The notes beneath the pieces are model-generated. The model was not told the DNA's origin. It did no database searches and worked only from the letters and a program-made list of their open reading frames with translations. From Mesostigma viride (taxonomy: Eukaryota > Streptophyta > Mesostigmatophyceae > Mesostigmatales > Mesostigmataceae): a stretch of 64,000 nucleotides of DNA. The stretch lies in the NCBI GenBank assembly GCA_009746045.1, contig RPFO01000880.1:1-64000 (forward strand), read 5' to 3'. The position numbers were made by a program, and so were the translations under genes. This document shows positions 50,880 to 63,400 of this stretch, in pieces. Positions within the stretch are counted from its first letter, which is position 1; every line of letters starts with the position of its first letter.

Positions 50880-53800
50880 TATATAATTACTTACAGCAGA
50901 GTGAAATCACTCAAACCAAAGCAAACGCCCAGCTATAAACCTAGATACAGAGCCATGTCAAAGCTCTATACTACGATAAGACCAACGGAAACGCCTATAA
51001 CGGGAGGAACCTAATAGCCCTGCTGCACCGCAAAATCAGCCCGCGTACGGCGGAGCATGATGTCAGCCATGGCCCGAGTCAGCGCCACGTACCGACAAGC
51101 GCTGACGCCAATATGACGTCCAGGTCCGCGCCGACCCTGGGGCCCGCTGGCCCTCCAGGTCCAGCCGGTCCTCCCGGAGACGGCAACACTCCTTGAAGAA
51201 GGCGGAGGTCAGGGGCCCCATGGCCCAAAACTCCTCCAGGACAAAGGGCACCACACGATGGTGCCCGACGTCGCCGTAGGCCAGGAGCTTGGCCCGCTCC
51301 GCTCGGTCCGCCGTGTAACCTGCCGTGAGGGAGGCCCCAGCCACGTGGCTAAGAGCCAAGGGCCGCGCCACCGAAACGTCAATAAGCAGATGCCGGCCAT
51401 CCCCCTCAAAGTCCAGCACCACGATGTCAGGCCGGTGGTTGGGGGAATAGAAGGCAGCGCCATCCGCATCCTCGGACCGGATGTTCGCGTGGGGGAAAAC
51501 CGACCGAATCATGGCGAGCACCACCGTCAGGAGGACAGTGTGCAAATACAAATACCAATTCTGATTCTGTTGGCCCCCCATGCAGGCAAGGTAGTGAGTC
51601 CCCGTGGGATCCAGCGGCTGCCCACAGCTACCACAAGGCCGCCCGGCCGGAACAAGAGGCTGCGGGGCAAATAGCTGGTGCCGGAGCGCCACCGAGTAGT
51701 GGCTGGGAGCCAAGGCGAATGGGGGGGCCATGGGAAGAGCACGAAGGTACGCCGAGCCCATGGCTCCGCAAGGAAAGCGAGAACAGCCACGCACGTCCCT
51801 GGGCGTTGAGGTCCGCGAAAAGAGCAATCCAATCAGCCGTGTGCAGAATACCCGCGTAGGTTTTCTGGTGTTTATCGATGACGCGAGCAGGGAATGCGGC
51901 GGGAGATTGAACGGAGGCGACCGAGGGAGTGCCGCGAGGGAGGTGGCGCTGTACCGCCTGAGCGGCACGGACGGGAGAACAGGCCTGCTGGATCTCAGCA
52001 TAGGCCTCCTGGATGGCGGTGACGAAGGGCAAAGGGCTGCTGGGGTCCAGGAGGTCAGGCGCTGCCGTTGCCAAAAGGGGCAGGAGCCGGCAGCTTTCCG
52101 CCCACGACTGAGCGACGGAGCCCAAAAATGCTGCTGGGGCCAGCCGGGCGGCACGAGTCAGACCACAGCCACCCATCCGTGCAGGCAGGGAGGCAATGCG
52201 AATAGCATGTGGCGGGAGATCGGGGCCCGGGACCAGCTGCGCCAAGGCCGACTGGATGCGTTCGTCGTGGCCCTCGGCGGCCAGCCGGACCTGAGCCGGA
52301 AGAGCGCCCCGGAGCCAGTGAACGACGCGAGGGTGAGCGCAAAACCACAGAAGCAGACCCTTGGTCTGCGAATCATGAAGGCGCGCAATCAAGGGCAGTA
52401 CCTCAGTGCGTGCCTCGAGGGCGGCCCGCAGAGCATCAATGACAAACGCGGGGTCGCCAACCGGAACGCCGAGGACATCCAACCCATGGAGGCGCTCGTC
52501 CCGGCCCAAGAGCTGGGGCGGAAAGCCGGAGCAATCACCTTGGGGCGAGTACACCGCGCACTTGGCCAGGGTTAACTGGAGGTTGATGTCGGCCACCGCG
52601 GTCTGCAGTGCCAGCAGAGCCGCGGTGGTGTCCGGCACAGGGCCCAGAAGGTAGATATCATCCAAGTAGGCCTGAATAGCGACCGGCGGGTGGGCAGCAT
52701 GGACCGCTTGGAGGCAACCCTGGAGGGGGGCGGCAAAGTACAGGGGTCCCAGGGGGTCCCCTTGCTGGGTGCCCGACCGCGACAGCAGGCTGCCGCGAGT
52801 GCCGTCCTCCATGATGTGAACCAGTTGGCCGGGCTGGCCGTAGCACACGGCTGTCCAAGCGTACAAGTCCTCGAAGGACTCCATGACGGCCGCAAACATG
52901 CTGGCGCGGGACAGACTGTTGAACGCGTTGTGGCAGTCGACCTTGACGACAGCGTGGGTGGGGTGGGCCTCGAGGTAGGCCTGCACCGAATGGATGAGGA
53001 TATCCGCCCCGCCTGGAGTCGTCACCCCCAGCTGGGCCTCCACCGAGGTCTCACCCGCTGCGAGGGGCGGGCAGAAAAAGGCACGGAGCTCGGGCGCCTT
53101 TTGGCGGCAGATCACTTTGCCCACGAGCTTGCGGAGCACCTCACCGCAGGCGATCGGGCGCACCTTGCCCTCAGGGGGGGGCAAGACACCCTTGAGCAGA
53201 GCGAGGAGGCGAGCGCCCGCTAACCACTCGCGCGCAGCGGGAGGAACGCGACCAGCCGCCAGGTCAATGAGGGTGTCAAAGAGAATGTCCTCGCCCCCAT
53301 GCCCCACCAGGACCTCCAAGTGCTCGTAGCGCCAGCCCGACGGCCCGGTAGAGGAAGCCCGCGGGACCGCACGCATCACCTCCAGGAAGCAGTCGCGATC
53401 CAGCCGGAGGGGGGCCGGCAGGGGGTCCGGCACGGGCAGCTGGAATCCGGGCTCCGCAGGGTGAAGAGCCTCCAAGGCCGCCAGGGTAGCCGCATTGGCG
53501 GGGGCCAGCTTGGCCATTTCCAAGCGGGTCATGGCCCGGCTGAGCTGCCCCTCGCGGACGAGGCGGATGACGTCGGCGGCCACCTGCTCGAAGTTGACCT
53601 CCCCCGACAGCCGGGCCGTGCGCGGGGGCGGCACGCCAAACAGCCCCTCCCCGGCAGTCCCCCTGCAAAAAGCGTCGGCAACGGGCAATAACCGCACCCT
53701 GGAGGCCGCGCACACCACGCCCGAGAGGGGTGAGGAGCAGGCGGGGGGTCACCATGTGCAGTTTAAAGCCCAGCGGGTCGTCCGGAGCGGCGTGCATGCG

Positions 53801-54463
53801 CCGGAGAGAAACGATTGCACATTGCGCGAAAAGGCTACGCGCACGGTGGGGGAGGTCGGTCAGGGTAGACGTCGGGTTGATGGCGCATGCATCCCAGGGA
53901 ACCGTGTCAAGCCAACGCCAACTGGCCGAGTAGTCGGGCGGCGGGGGCTGGGAGCCGGTGGGAGCCGAGGCGGGAGGGGGGAGGGGGCCGGGACTGCTGG
54001 CCGGTTGAGGGGCCGTTGAGCAACACAGGCGCGCGCGTGCTGAGCGCGCGCCCGTGAATGGAGTACACCCGCTGGCAGTGAGCTTCCGGGCACCGGTAAC
54101 AGCTCATGGCCTGCAGATCCGCCGCGCCGAGATCGGGGTGCACAGCGCGAAGGTGCTGGCAGAGGAGGTTACGGTTGTGGAACACACCAGCACACGGGGA
54201 CCCCGTGGGAAGCAGCACGGCACACCGGTGAAGGCCGTCGGCGGGCGCTGAGTGGCGGGGAGCGGCGCCAGCAAAGGCAGGACATGGGGCCTGCGGCGTC
54301 TCCCCAGCCGGGCCGGCAGGCGCGCGCACCACGACCCGACCAGCGCCCGGCATGCCCGCCGGGGCCACGGAGGAGGCAGTGCCCACCGGGGAGACCCCCA
54401 GCAGAGGGGGATCGAGAACGCCGGCGCCCCTCCCAGGGGGACTCGCCAGCGCGCCCGCGACCA
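50880..54463 (-). mobile_element. Family B retrotransposon, longest copy (3.6 kb)
   Basis: On the minus strand it runs from inside the N-terminal zinc-finger region to the B 3' UTR, which ends AGTAATTATATATTT. The 5' end is lost at a TTAATTAA junction. It carries at least three frame breaks (near 53710, 51765 and 51080). It supplies the RT palm and N-terminal fingers missing in the plus-strand B copy. Confidence 0.82.
51060..54463 (-). pseudogene. Family B polyprotein, frame-broken: C2H2 fingers, RT, RLE endonuclease
   Basis: 54463-53907 encodes a Pro/Ala-rich lead, a C2H2 finger (LHRCAVLLPTGSPCAGVFH ... HLRAVHP) and CYRCPEAHCQRVYSIHGRA, homologous to the fingers of family A. After a frameshift, 53718-51765 reads the RT: VRPIACGEVLRKLVGKVI, AVVKVDCHNAFNSLS, SGTQQGDPLGPLYFA and the active site AIQAYLDDIYLL. 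A further break at about 51765 (GTGTGG region altered to ATGG) moves the endonuclease (CGSCGQPLDPTGTHYLACM, NHRPDIVVLDF, LLIDVSVA) into another frame. No PHD or RING is visible, but the 5' end is missing, so their absence from family B is unproven. Dead copy. Confidence 0.82.
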
Positions 54464-54473
54464 CTTTAATTAA

Positions 54474-54910
54474 TCGGGTTTTTCCTTATGCATATATACA
54501 AATGCCCATCTCACCTCTGTAATCTATCATTCTCCATGAATATATACAACCCCGAAAGCCCCGAAAAGAAGAAGAACCCAGGAGAAATTAATAGGAATCT
54601 GACACGGACATCCAAGGATCACGCCAGCTGCACAAGGTACAACTAACTTAGTATGTACATCACAAAACTACGACACGCAGCAACAGCGCTGCCGGCCCAC
54701 CATGCAGGCCTAGGAGGGATCTAGACCGCATGGGTCGCGACAAAGTCGGCCCGGGTGCGGCGGAATAACACATCAGCCACGGTGCGAGTGAGGGCGAGTG
54801 ACAGTCACTGCCGCCAATACGAGGACCAGGTGCGGTCTGACCCTCGAGGTCGAGGCGGTCTTCACGGTGCTGGCAGCACTCGTGGAAAAACTCCGCTGTC
54901 TTGGGGCCCA
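54474..54910 (-). mobile_element. Family A 3' fragment(s), rearranged
   Basis: 54474-54540 is the A 3' terminus on the plus strand (TCGGGTTTTTCCTTATG, TATCATTCTCCATGAATATA). From about 54575 to 54910 it is A on the minus strand, from the 3' UTR (ATCCAAGGATCACGCCAGC) into the last ORF codons (stop at about 54723, reading FVATHAV backwards), with a deletion near 54835. The two pieces therefore face opposite ways. Confidence 0.65.
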
Positions 54911-54975
54911 TTAACTAATTAATTAATTAAACTCGTGCTCCCGTTGCATGGGGAGTCACGGAGCACCGAAGTGCT
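54905..54975 (-). repeat. LINE family D 3' end, minus orientation
   Basis: TTAATTAATTAAACTCGTGC and the hairpin TCCCGTTGCATGGGGA, then GTCACGGAGCA, match the D tail at 7805-7857 reversed. A 4-bp insertion (GCAT) sits in the hairpin loop. Confidence 0.6.
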
Positions 54976-55567
54976 TTTAATCCCTGTGAGTGCACTACAG
55001 GAGAAAGGGGGGCGTCCCCAACATCTACTGCTCCAACCTAGGGCCATTGCTGGTACTTTTGACGTCATGAAAGCAGCGTTTTGGACTAGTGGAATATGAT
55101 TTTACAGCATAAAAAGTCCATTTTATCATGAATGAACATGGCCAACAACCCCAAGTGCCCCTAAATTTCTCAATATTTGTAGAGAAATGCTACTTCTCAT
55201 AATTAAAACCTGCACAAATGCACAATTTGGGGCATGCATGTGAAAGTTTGAAGTACAAATTCACAATGAGGTTTTACATTTTTCAATTATTAATGGTATC
55301 TCATTCTTCAATCAATCAATTTGCAATCGTCCAAACAATTTATTCATTTCATACATGTCCGAATATGTTGAAAGAACACATGCAAGTGCTCAATCAGCGT
55401 GGACCCCCTTGGACGCGCCCCACCATATATACATTGGACACGTCACCCCAACTACTAAACTGCCCAAAGTCACGGTAACTGATCCAACTACTATGTACAT
55501 CTGCATTTCTCCACGTTGCGGTGGGCAATTACGTGCAAAACGCGATTTCGTGCAAAGTCCTCGCCCA
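54976..55567. other. Intergenic, 3' flank of the large multi-exon gene
   Basis: AT-rich with no repeat or gene recognised. The gene on the minus strand ends at 55568. Confidence 0.4.
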
Positions 55568-57423
55568 TCATCGCTTGCCAGGTCGATATGAAGGAATGTT
55601 GTCCCAGCTGGCGCCTTCCTTCAGGAGAGTAACATGTTCTCTAGCGAACTTCAGAGGGAAACGAAACTTTTGCTCGCACTCATTACTCCAACCGAGGTCG
55701 TGCCCTTCATCAAACCATCTGAACACCACCTTCTCCCTCTCTTTGCCCAGGAGGGTGCCAAAGAGCGGAAAATCTTCCTTCTTGGGGTACTTGTGCTCCC
55801 AGTTTATGCACACCTCGTCTACCCATTTCGAACTCCAACCTCCGCGACTCAGTTTCGCGCCATCCATAAAGCGCATCCGGACGTCCGGCCGAACGTCCCT
55901 GATTCGGTTTTCGGCCGTCGCATCTCTGCCCTGACCACCACCCTTCTGCGGCTGTGCAGGTTCGTCGGCACCCTCCGTCTCCTGCCCCGCCCCTCGCCTG
56001 CCCCCTCCCCGACGTTTTGCCTTCTGCCCCTGCGCAGCCGCCGCCTCTGCCATCAACTCTTCGTACGTTTTTTCTGGCTGACCGCACGGTAAGGCTGGTG
56101 CGTGAGTTGGTGCGTTGGGTGGGAGCTCGTCCCCTCCCGCCCCCGGTTGTGCAACTGGTTCGCCGACCGCGGCCTGGCCAACAACACGGCCGGCCTCTCT
56201 GGACACAGTCCCAGACGCGGATCCACGGGGAAACCGAACTGGAGTTTCTTCTTCGCCTTTCCCTGCACGTAAGCACATGCCAATTAACATGAATACGGAA
56301 GGGTCGTGTGAGAAATCAATGAAGCCATGGACTGATGCAAAAAAACTTATGTAGAAATATATATTAAGGTACTTATTAAACTCGTTTATTGAAAATGAAA
56401 TTTACCGGCCGAATGTACCGTTGGAGCGTGGAAGGGCATCCTTGGTCGATCGAAGGGCTCCATCAATGCGGTATAGTGTCCGGCCGATGTCCCTGGCGGC
56501 GCCTCAACATCGACCACCTCAGTCGGGCGCATCAATCCGGCAAACGCCGGCCCTCCACCTGAGACTTTCGGCGGACCCTCCACGTTACGAGCCTCCAATA
56601 CCCTCTTCTGCAGTGGGGTGCTCGCAACAAAATCCGTGTCAGCCGACGGCTCCGGATCGTCATCCTCATTCAGCAGTATCGTGTTCGGGCATTGCTCCAT
56701 CCCCGTCGAGCGGGGGGGCAAAGTCATCACAACCGTCCTTCCTGACGACGGTACGGGATCGTCACCCAGACCCAAAGAAACCGAGGCGAGGGCGGGGGTC
56801 CCCTCAACCGGGGGTCCCCATGAATCCTGACGAGGCCTCATTCCCATCTGTCGGACACGACCGCCTCCCGTAAATCGGGAACGCCCGCCGGCGCTACCAG
56901 TAACAGGCCGCGAGCCTGCTTCCTGCTGGCGATCCCCATCCTCATCACAGATACGCCCGCCGGCGTTTCCAGTAACAGGCCGCGAGCCTCCTTCCTGCTG
57001 GCGATCCCCCTCCTCATCACAGATACGCCCGCCGGCGTTTCCAGTAACAGGCCGCGAGCCTCCCTCCCGCTGGCGATCCCCCTCCTCATCACAGATACGC
57101 CCGCCGGCGTTTCCAACGACAGGCCTCGAGTCTCCTTCACCAGCACGCTGGCGCTTACCTCCCCCCCTTTTGTCTTCATCCCCCCCATTGTCTCCTCCCG
57201 CGAGCCTCCATCATCCCGACTGCGCTTTTTCCCTCCCCTTCCATCTCCTCCCCCGTCCCTCTCCCCCTCCCCCTCCTCCCTCCTCCCCATCCCCATCCCC
57301 TTTCTCCCCCTCCGCCTGCCCCCCACCCACCCCGGGCGGGTGCCCCTCAGCAATATCCTCCTCCCCCTCTTCCTCCTCCCCTCTTCCTCCTCCCCTCTTC
57401 CTCCTCCCTCTCCTTCTCCGAGC

Positions 57424-57466
<43 letters not shown>

Positions 57467-60400
57467 GAATGATGATCCCCGTCGTCTTCGTCGTCCACGA
57501 CCACGGCAAAGTCCATGTCGACGTCTTGCCACCCATCTTCAAGAAGCCGATATTTGATAAGTCGGACCAGGCGCTTCCACCGGCGGATATGGGCGGGTAA
57601 CCCGAACACCAGCAGAACTCTGGAGGGTCCCTTCAACAGGGCCTTGGTGATCTGGTCAACCACATCCCACGCGGCATACCTCAAACGGGAGGAGGGTAAG
57701 GGTATCTGGCTGTCGACCGGAATACAGTCTTGATCCCACTCGCGCAGGTTCCTCCACTTCTCGTTGCTGTCAGCTGTCAGGTCCAGCACAGCAAACGCCT
57801 GGTCCTTCAGCTTCCCAGGAAGGTCTTCAGACCCCGTGTACAACTCGTCCACCACCTTCGTCACCACCAGATCCTTTCTTTTTTCGTTTTCCTTCCATGT
57901 CATTGTCCTGTATGCGATCCAGTCGGGTCCCATCTTCACCCCGTCCCAATAGGTGAAGGCTTCCAGCCTGTCCCACCACCCCCTCTTGGCCTTGGCAGTC
58001 CCCTCCTCCTTAGCCGCCGCCTGCACCTCCTCCTCCGCCGCCGCCTCCTGCTGTGGCACACCCAGCAGATGTTTGGTCTTCACCCCCAAATCGTCATACA
58101 AATGACGGGGGTGGGAAGCGAGCAGCCCTCTCGGGAACTTCCAGTCCTTCTGGTCGACCACTTTCCTTTTAGCCGGCGGAAGGTCCCTCAGCGTGAGAAT
58201 GATCGCCCTCGTGGCCGTGACGATCACCCGCCAAAAGTCTCTGGTCAGGCGGCAGTCGGCGATGAACTTGTCGAGGTCCGTGGCGACGGTGCCCTTCAGC
58301 TTCACGCCAAACACGTGCTCCCTCACCAATACGGGGTCGAAAGTCCCGTTTAGTTGTTTGCAAGCGGCCATCAGCTCGGGGTTCTCCAGGAACTTGATGT
58401 GGGCGAATTGCTTTGCCGCCTCTATCAAATTCTTGGCGACTTCCATTATTTTTATCAGGTTGCTGGGAGGGGCCTCACAGGACATGATCGGCGCTTGGAT
58501 CAGGCTGTCGAAGTACTGGAAACTCGCAAGTTCCCGATGCGCGGTGAAAATGGACAGTTCGTGCGCCTTGTCTTTAGGGCGCGTGTCAAGGAAGTCTTGC
58601 CGAGCCGCGATATCCTGTGCGATCGCCGGCTTGCCGTCGACAGCGGGCTTCAAAGGGTCCTCACACCAGAACAGCCAGCGCTGCATGAAGTTCTTCTGGT
58701 CCGGCCCCCACTTGTCCGTCTCTTCAGCCCCTCCTGCCTTGTCGCCTGCGCCGTCCCCTTCGGCCTTGGCTTGCTCTCCTTTCTGCCAAAAGGGCTTCAC
58801 AATCGCCCAGATCTTGCCGTACAGAGGAGTTGGGAGAGACACGCCCTTCCCTCTCTTGACGGGTCCATATGCCTGGTAGGCCCGGTGCACATCCCCCAGC
58901 GCTGAGCCCCACGTTGCCTTGGCTTGGGCTGTGTCCTCGGCGTTCATGGCGTTCCCGAGCTGCCTGACAACTTCGATCATCTTGCCGACTTGTTCGGTAA
59001 CCTGCATCCCCGTAGGGCAACAACGCGCAGAGACACATCGACAGTCCTCCCAAATAAGCACAACTCAACTGAGAACAAGAATACGACTGACAGAAACGCC
59101 GGCGGTCGCATCTTGACCAAAATATGGCATGCTAAGGTGGAACATGAAAACCCCTTATAGAAACGCCGGCGGTCGCATCTTGACCGAACTAATGGCATAC
59201 TGAAATTAACACAAGAAAACCACTTATAGAAACGCCGGCGGTCGCAACCTGGCTTACCTTCTGTTCACGGATCTGCCACCAGGTCGGCAGGATGGTCTCA
59301 CCCTTGAGCATCTGCACGTCCACCCCCCCGAAATTCGTCCAATCAGTTGCCCACTCCTCCAGCTTCGCCGCGGCCACGGTCTTCGTGACCTCCTGCTCCT
59401 TCCCTCCCCGCGCAACGACCCTGAGCTTTTCCGCCTTCATGAAACCATTCAGCATTGCCTGGTACCACACAGATCTTTGGTCCACCGTCATATTGTCGGT
59501 GACCAGTTCGAATTTCACCGATTTGATGAGTGTGGTAAAGTGGTTCCCGTCCAGCACGAGAAAGCCGCAAATGGCTGGCGGCAACGGTGTCTTCTTCTCG
59601 AGTGGAGCCATCTCCCAGGCGGACTTGCACAAACTGTCCAAAAGCGCGGCCTTTCTCACGTCCACGGGCTTAAGTGAGTCCAGAATATCGGCCGGTCCTG
59701 TCAGAACCGCGGTGGAAGCAGCTTCGGCCATTCCCTTGGCCGAGCTCGTTCGCAGGTAGATATCAATCTCTTTGTCAGTCATTGCGCGAGCGTAGCCAGC
59801 CTTCATTGTCCGTGCCCCCCCATCTCCCCGAAGAGTTGCGCGAGCTGACGCTGGGTGCCTTCCTTTTTCATCCAGTCATGAAAACTGTTGGGGCACCGGT
59901 CAGCCAAAAACTGGAACGAGTACCGCCACACAGGAATCACCAGCTTGTCGTGGCCGTAGTCGGACTCCGAGTTTGCAAAAATGGTGGCGTTCTGCTCGGC
60001 TCTAGACAGATGCAAGTCTCGTGCGAGGAGCTTCTGAGGCCCCACGAACAGGTTCCTTGTCCACACCCGATTTCGATGCACCAAGGCTTTGGACATCTCA
60101 TCGAGGTCCCGAGGCTGAACGGCAAGCTGCTTCCGCAACCGTTTGCCCTTCGCGATCTCATCGTTCACATCCAGGATGTCATCATCATCCTGCGACACCG
60201 GGGACTTCTCCCATTTCTCAAGCAGAGACACGGGAGCATCCGCAACCTCCACCTCCTTTCCTTTCCCCTTTCCCTTCAGCGCCTTCCCCTTGTAGGTCGC
60301 AAGTGCTTCGGAGAGTCCCTTCTGGTGTTCGTCGACGGCAGCAGTCCACGTACTATCTATTTTCATGTTCTCGCGGCGCGCGTGCTGGTCGAGGCTGATT

Positions 60401-63400
60401 GAGTACAGGATGGCCGCGTGGGTCGCCCTCTCGGCCTGCACGTACTGCGTTGATGCGAAAAAATCAGGAAAGCATAACCAAAAGGAATAAAGTAAATGCC
60501 GATTGAGAAACGCCGGCCGTCGCAACCTACATGAAACCTGAACCTCAACATCAAAGCCCCCCTCACGACAGAGGTATACTTACCTCGTTCCCCTTAACAA
60601 TGATATGAAAAAATCAGGAAAGCATAACCGAAAGGAATAAAGTAAATGTCACACTTGAGAAACGCCGGCCGTCGCAACCTAGATGAAACCTAAACCTCAA
60701 GATCAGAGCCCCCCTCACAACAGAGGTACACTTGGCTCATTTCCCTCAACGATGCGAAATCAGGAAAGGAAGTAAGTGTTAGTCAAAAGGAAGTAAGTGT
60801 CACACTTGAGAAACGCCGGCCGTCGCAACCTACATGAAACCTGGACCTCAAGAACAAAGCCCCCCTCACAACAGAGGTAGACTTACCTCATTCCCCTCAA
60901 CCGCTGCTGCTTCAGCCGCTTTCTTCGACCCCTTCGCGATCTTCGGAGACTTGTCCCGGCGGGCATCGTGTTCCTTCAACATCTTGATCAGAGTCTTGGC
61001 GTCCGCCATCGTCACCGTCTTCAGTTTACACTTCCTCTCCTTCCCTTTGCCCTCGAACAGGTTCTCCTCCATCCACTTTATCAAGGCCTTGGCGCTCGGG
61101 ATCTCCTCAGGCTGTGTGGCGCCATCGGGCGCGCACGCATTCTTCACGATCAACTCAGCGACTTGATGGAGAGTCATCATCTGGTTCCGTACCTCAGGTG
61201 GGGCTGTTTCCGTTCTCACCTCGGCCACAACCCACTTTGCCAACTTCTTCAGTTGATAAGCATCCGCTTGCTCCTTAAAGCGTGTCATTTTCGCAGTATC
61301 GCCGTCGCTTCCACCCGCGCCCTCTGACACAGGCTCACCGACAGCGATAGCCCCCTCTCCCTGGAGATTTGCCCCACCCTGACGACCGGCTTCCTGCAAG
61401 AACATTATCAACGGAAGATTTTTAATGTAAGAAAAGTGTAGAGAAACGCCGGCCGTCGTAACTCTGTCAATTGAGGACGAACCTAAACTTTCAATTTGTA
61501 AGTCAACGGTAACTTACCCTTCCCCCCTCTGCAGTGGAACCACCGTAAGATCCACTTCCCCTCCTGTCACCGCCCTCTTGCTGCTCGAACGGACTTCCCT
61601 GTAAAAATAGCAAACGCGATTGTCCATTCACAAGAAAAAAATTACTACAAAAATAAACAAGGATATACGCACGCAAACCTTTTCAATACAAGTAAACCGG
61701 AGAGGAATCTGACGCACTCATGTACCTGGGTGCTTCCCGCCATTGAGCGGGCTTCTCTTGCACCAACATCCTCTTGCCGGCCCTGCGAACATTTCAACGG
61801 AAAGTAAAAATCCGCTTAGTTGTCGGAAATGACATGTCTGGCGAATATTGCAAAAAAATGCGTATTGTATTTCACGACATCAATTTAATGGGCGGAGACT
61901 TACGAAGATCGGCCCGCCACCTTCCAAATTGCCCAGCGTCATATCGAAAACATCGAGGACTTCCCCTCCATCGACCCCCTTCCCCCTTCCCCTCTGCCGC
62001 GGCGGGGGCATATCGCCCGTCGCGACCGGCTTGGAAGTCGCGGGGGGATCCCTTGCGGTTGAGGGCACTGCGGCCGACTCGTGCACACTCTCCCCCCTCT
62101 TTTGGGCTACTGCGGCAGGCGCGGCATGGGAGGGCGCGGCGGCTACTGTCTCTGGCGCATTCTGAGCCAACCGACGCAACCTTAGCTCCTGCTGGAGCAG
62201 GGTTTCGAAACGAGGCATGAATGTGCGCTTGGAGGTATAAGGCACCTTGGCGACTTCAGGTTTGTCATTAAGGATGTCTTGGTACAGCGCGAATTGCTGT
62301 TCACGAGTGCCATTCGCGAGTCGCTCAAACCGCTCAATCTGAATCCGCTTAACCGGATCGTCCACCATCTCAAGACCACCGTGGTACTCATCCTTCCCAG
62401 TGACCGCGGCAAAGCTGACACCAGATTCCACCATTGGGGGCGGCGTGCCCTCCCTTGCACGCTTGTGAGGAGGCTGTTGTGGGGAGGCGCCTTGGGCCTG
62501 AACTGGTTGCCCTTCTGACCCTTCCCCCCTAGGGGGAGAGTCGCCGACCACCTGCGATGTAGGGCCGCCCTTTTCCATCTGCAACACAAAACAAAAAAAT
62601 TGGAAAAAACATACGAGTCAGCAGGAAGATGCGCCCCACGTCGCAACTCAATACAAAAAATGCATCATTATGTCAAGGTACAAACAACGTTATAATTCAG
62701 AATGAACAGAGATTCATAACAAGAGAACGACGCACTAAAAGATGCGACCGCCGTCGCAACTTTCGTCAATTCACTCTCTATACAAACAACTCTATGTCCC
62801 TCATAAAGAATCAATTGGCAAGGAAATGCAAAAAAATTCCGTTACCACCTCCGTCGACCCATAAGTGGTTCGCGAATGGGAAATCGCTGCTGATTTTCGG
62901 TCGAGCCCTTCACGGTATTTTCGAAATCTCGAGGCAAGGTTGCGCGGAAGAGGGCCCCCCTCAATCATGCGTGCGATCGGACTGGCCATGGAAACGGATA
63001 CCTGGTTCCTGGACTGCCTTGCACGGTCAACCATCTTGAAACTTCCCCGGAGAAGGAAATCAGACGTCAGACGGTTGAATATGCGAACGTCAAGATTTGA
63101 CCAACCCATCATCCATTCCACCACCTTCTCCGCGGCATCATGGAAGACCTGCCTCTCATCCGCCACTCCTCGAGACCCAAACACACAATCGGCCGTGTTA
63201 TCGTCGTGCCTCTTAAGGCGAATGTTCACGTCCTCTTTGTCATCATCCATTTCCGACAGCCGAATTACAGCCCTTTTGGCTCCGTCCACTCCATCCTCAA
63301 GAAGGACGTCCATCTGCGCCCCTCCCACACAATTGTTGTCAACGTATTGTTGCAAATGACGGGAAATCATGTCCTTTCCAAAAGCTACGATGTGTTCCCC

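Noticed and set aside
57422-57466. Poly-methionine tract
   Set aside because: Reading-frame artefact of an (ATC)n microsatellite; the true frame there is unresolved.
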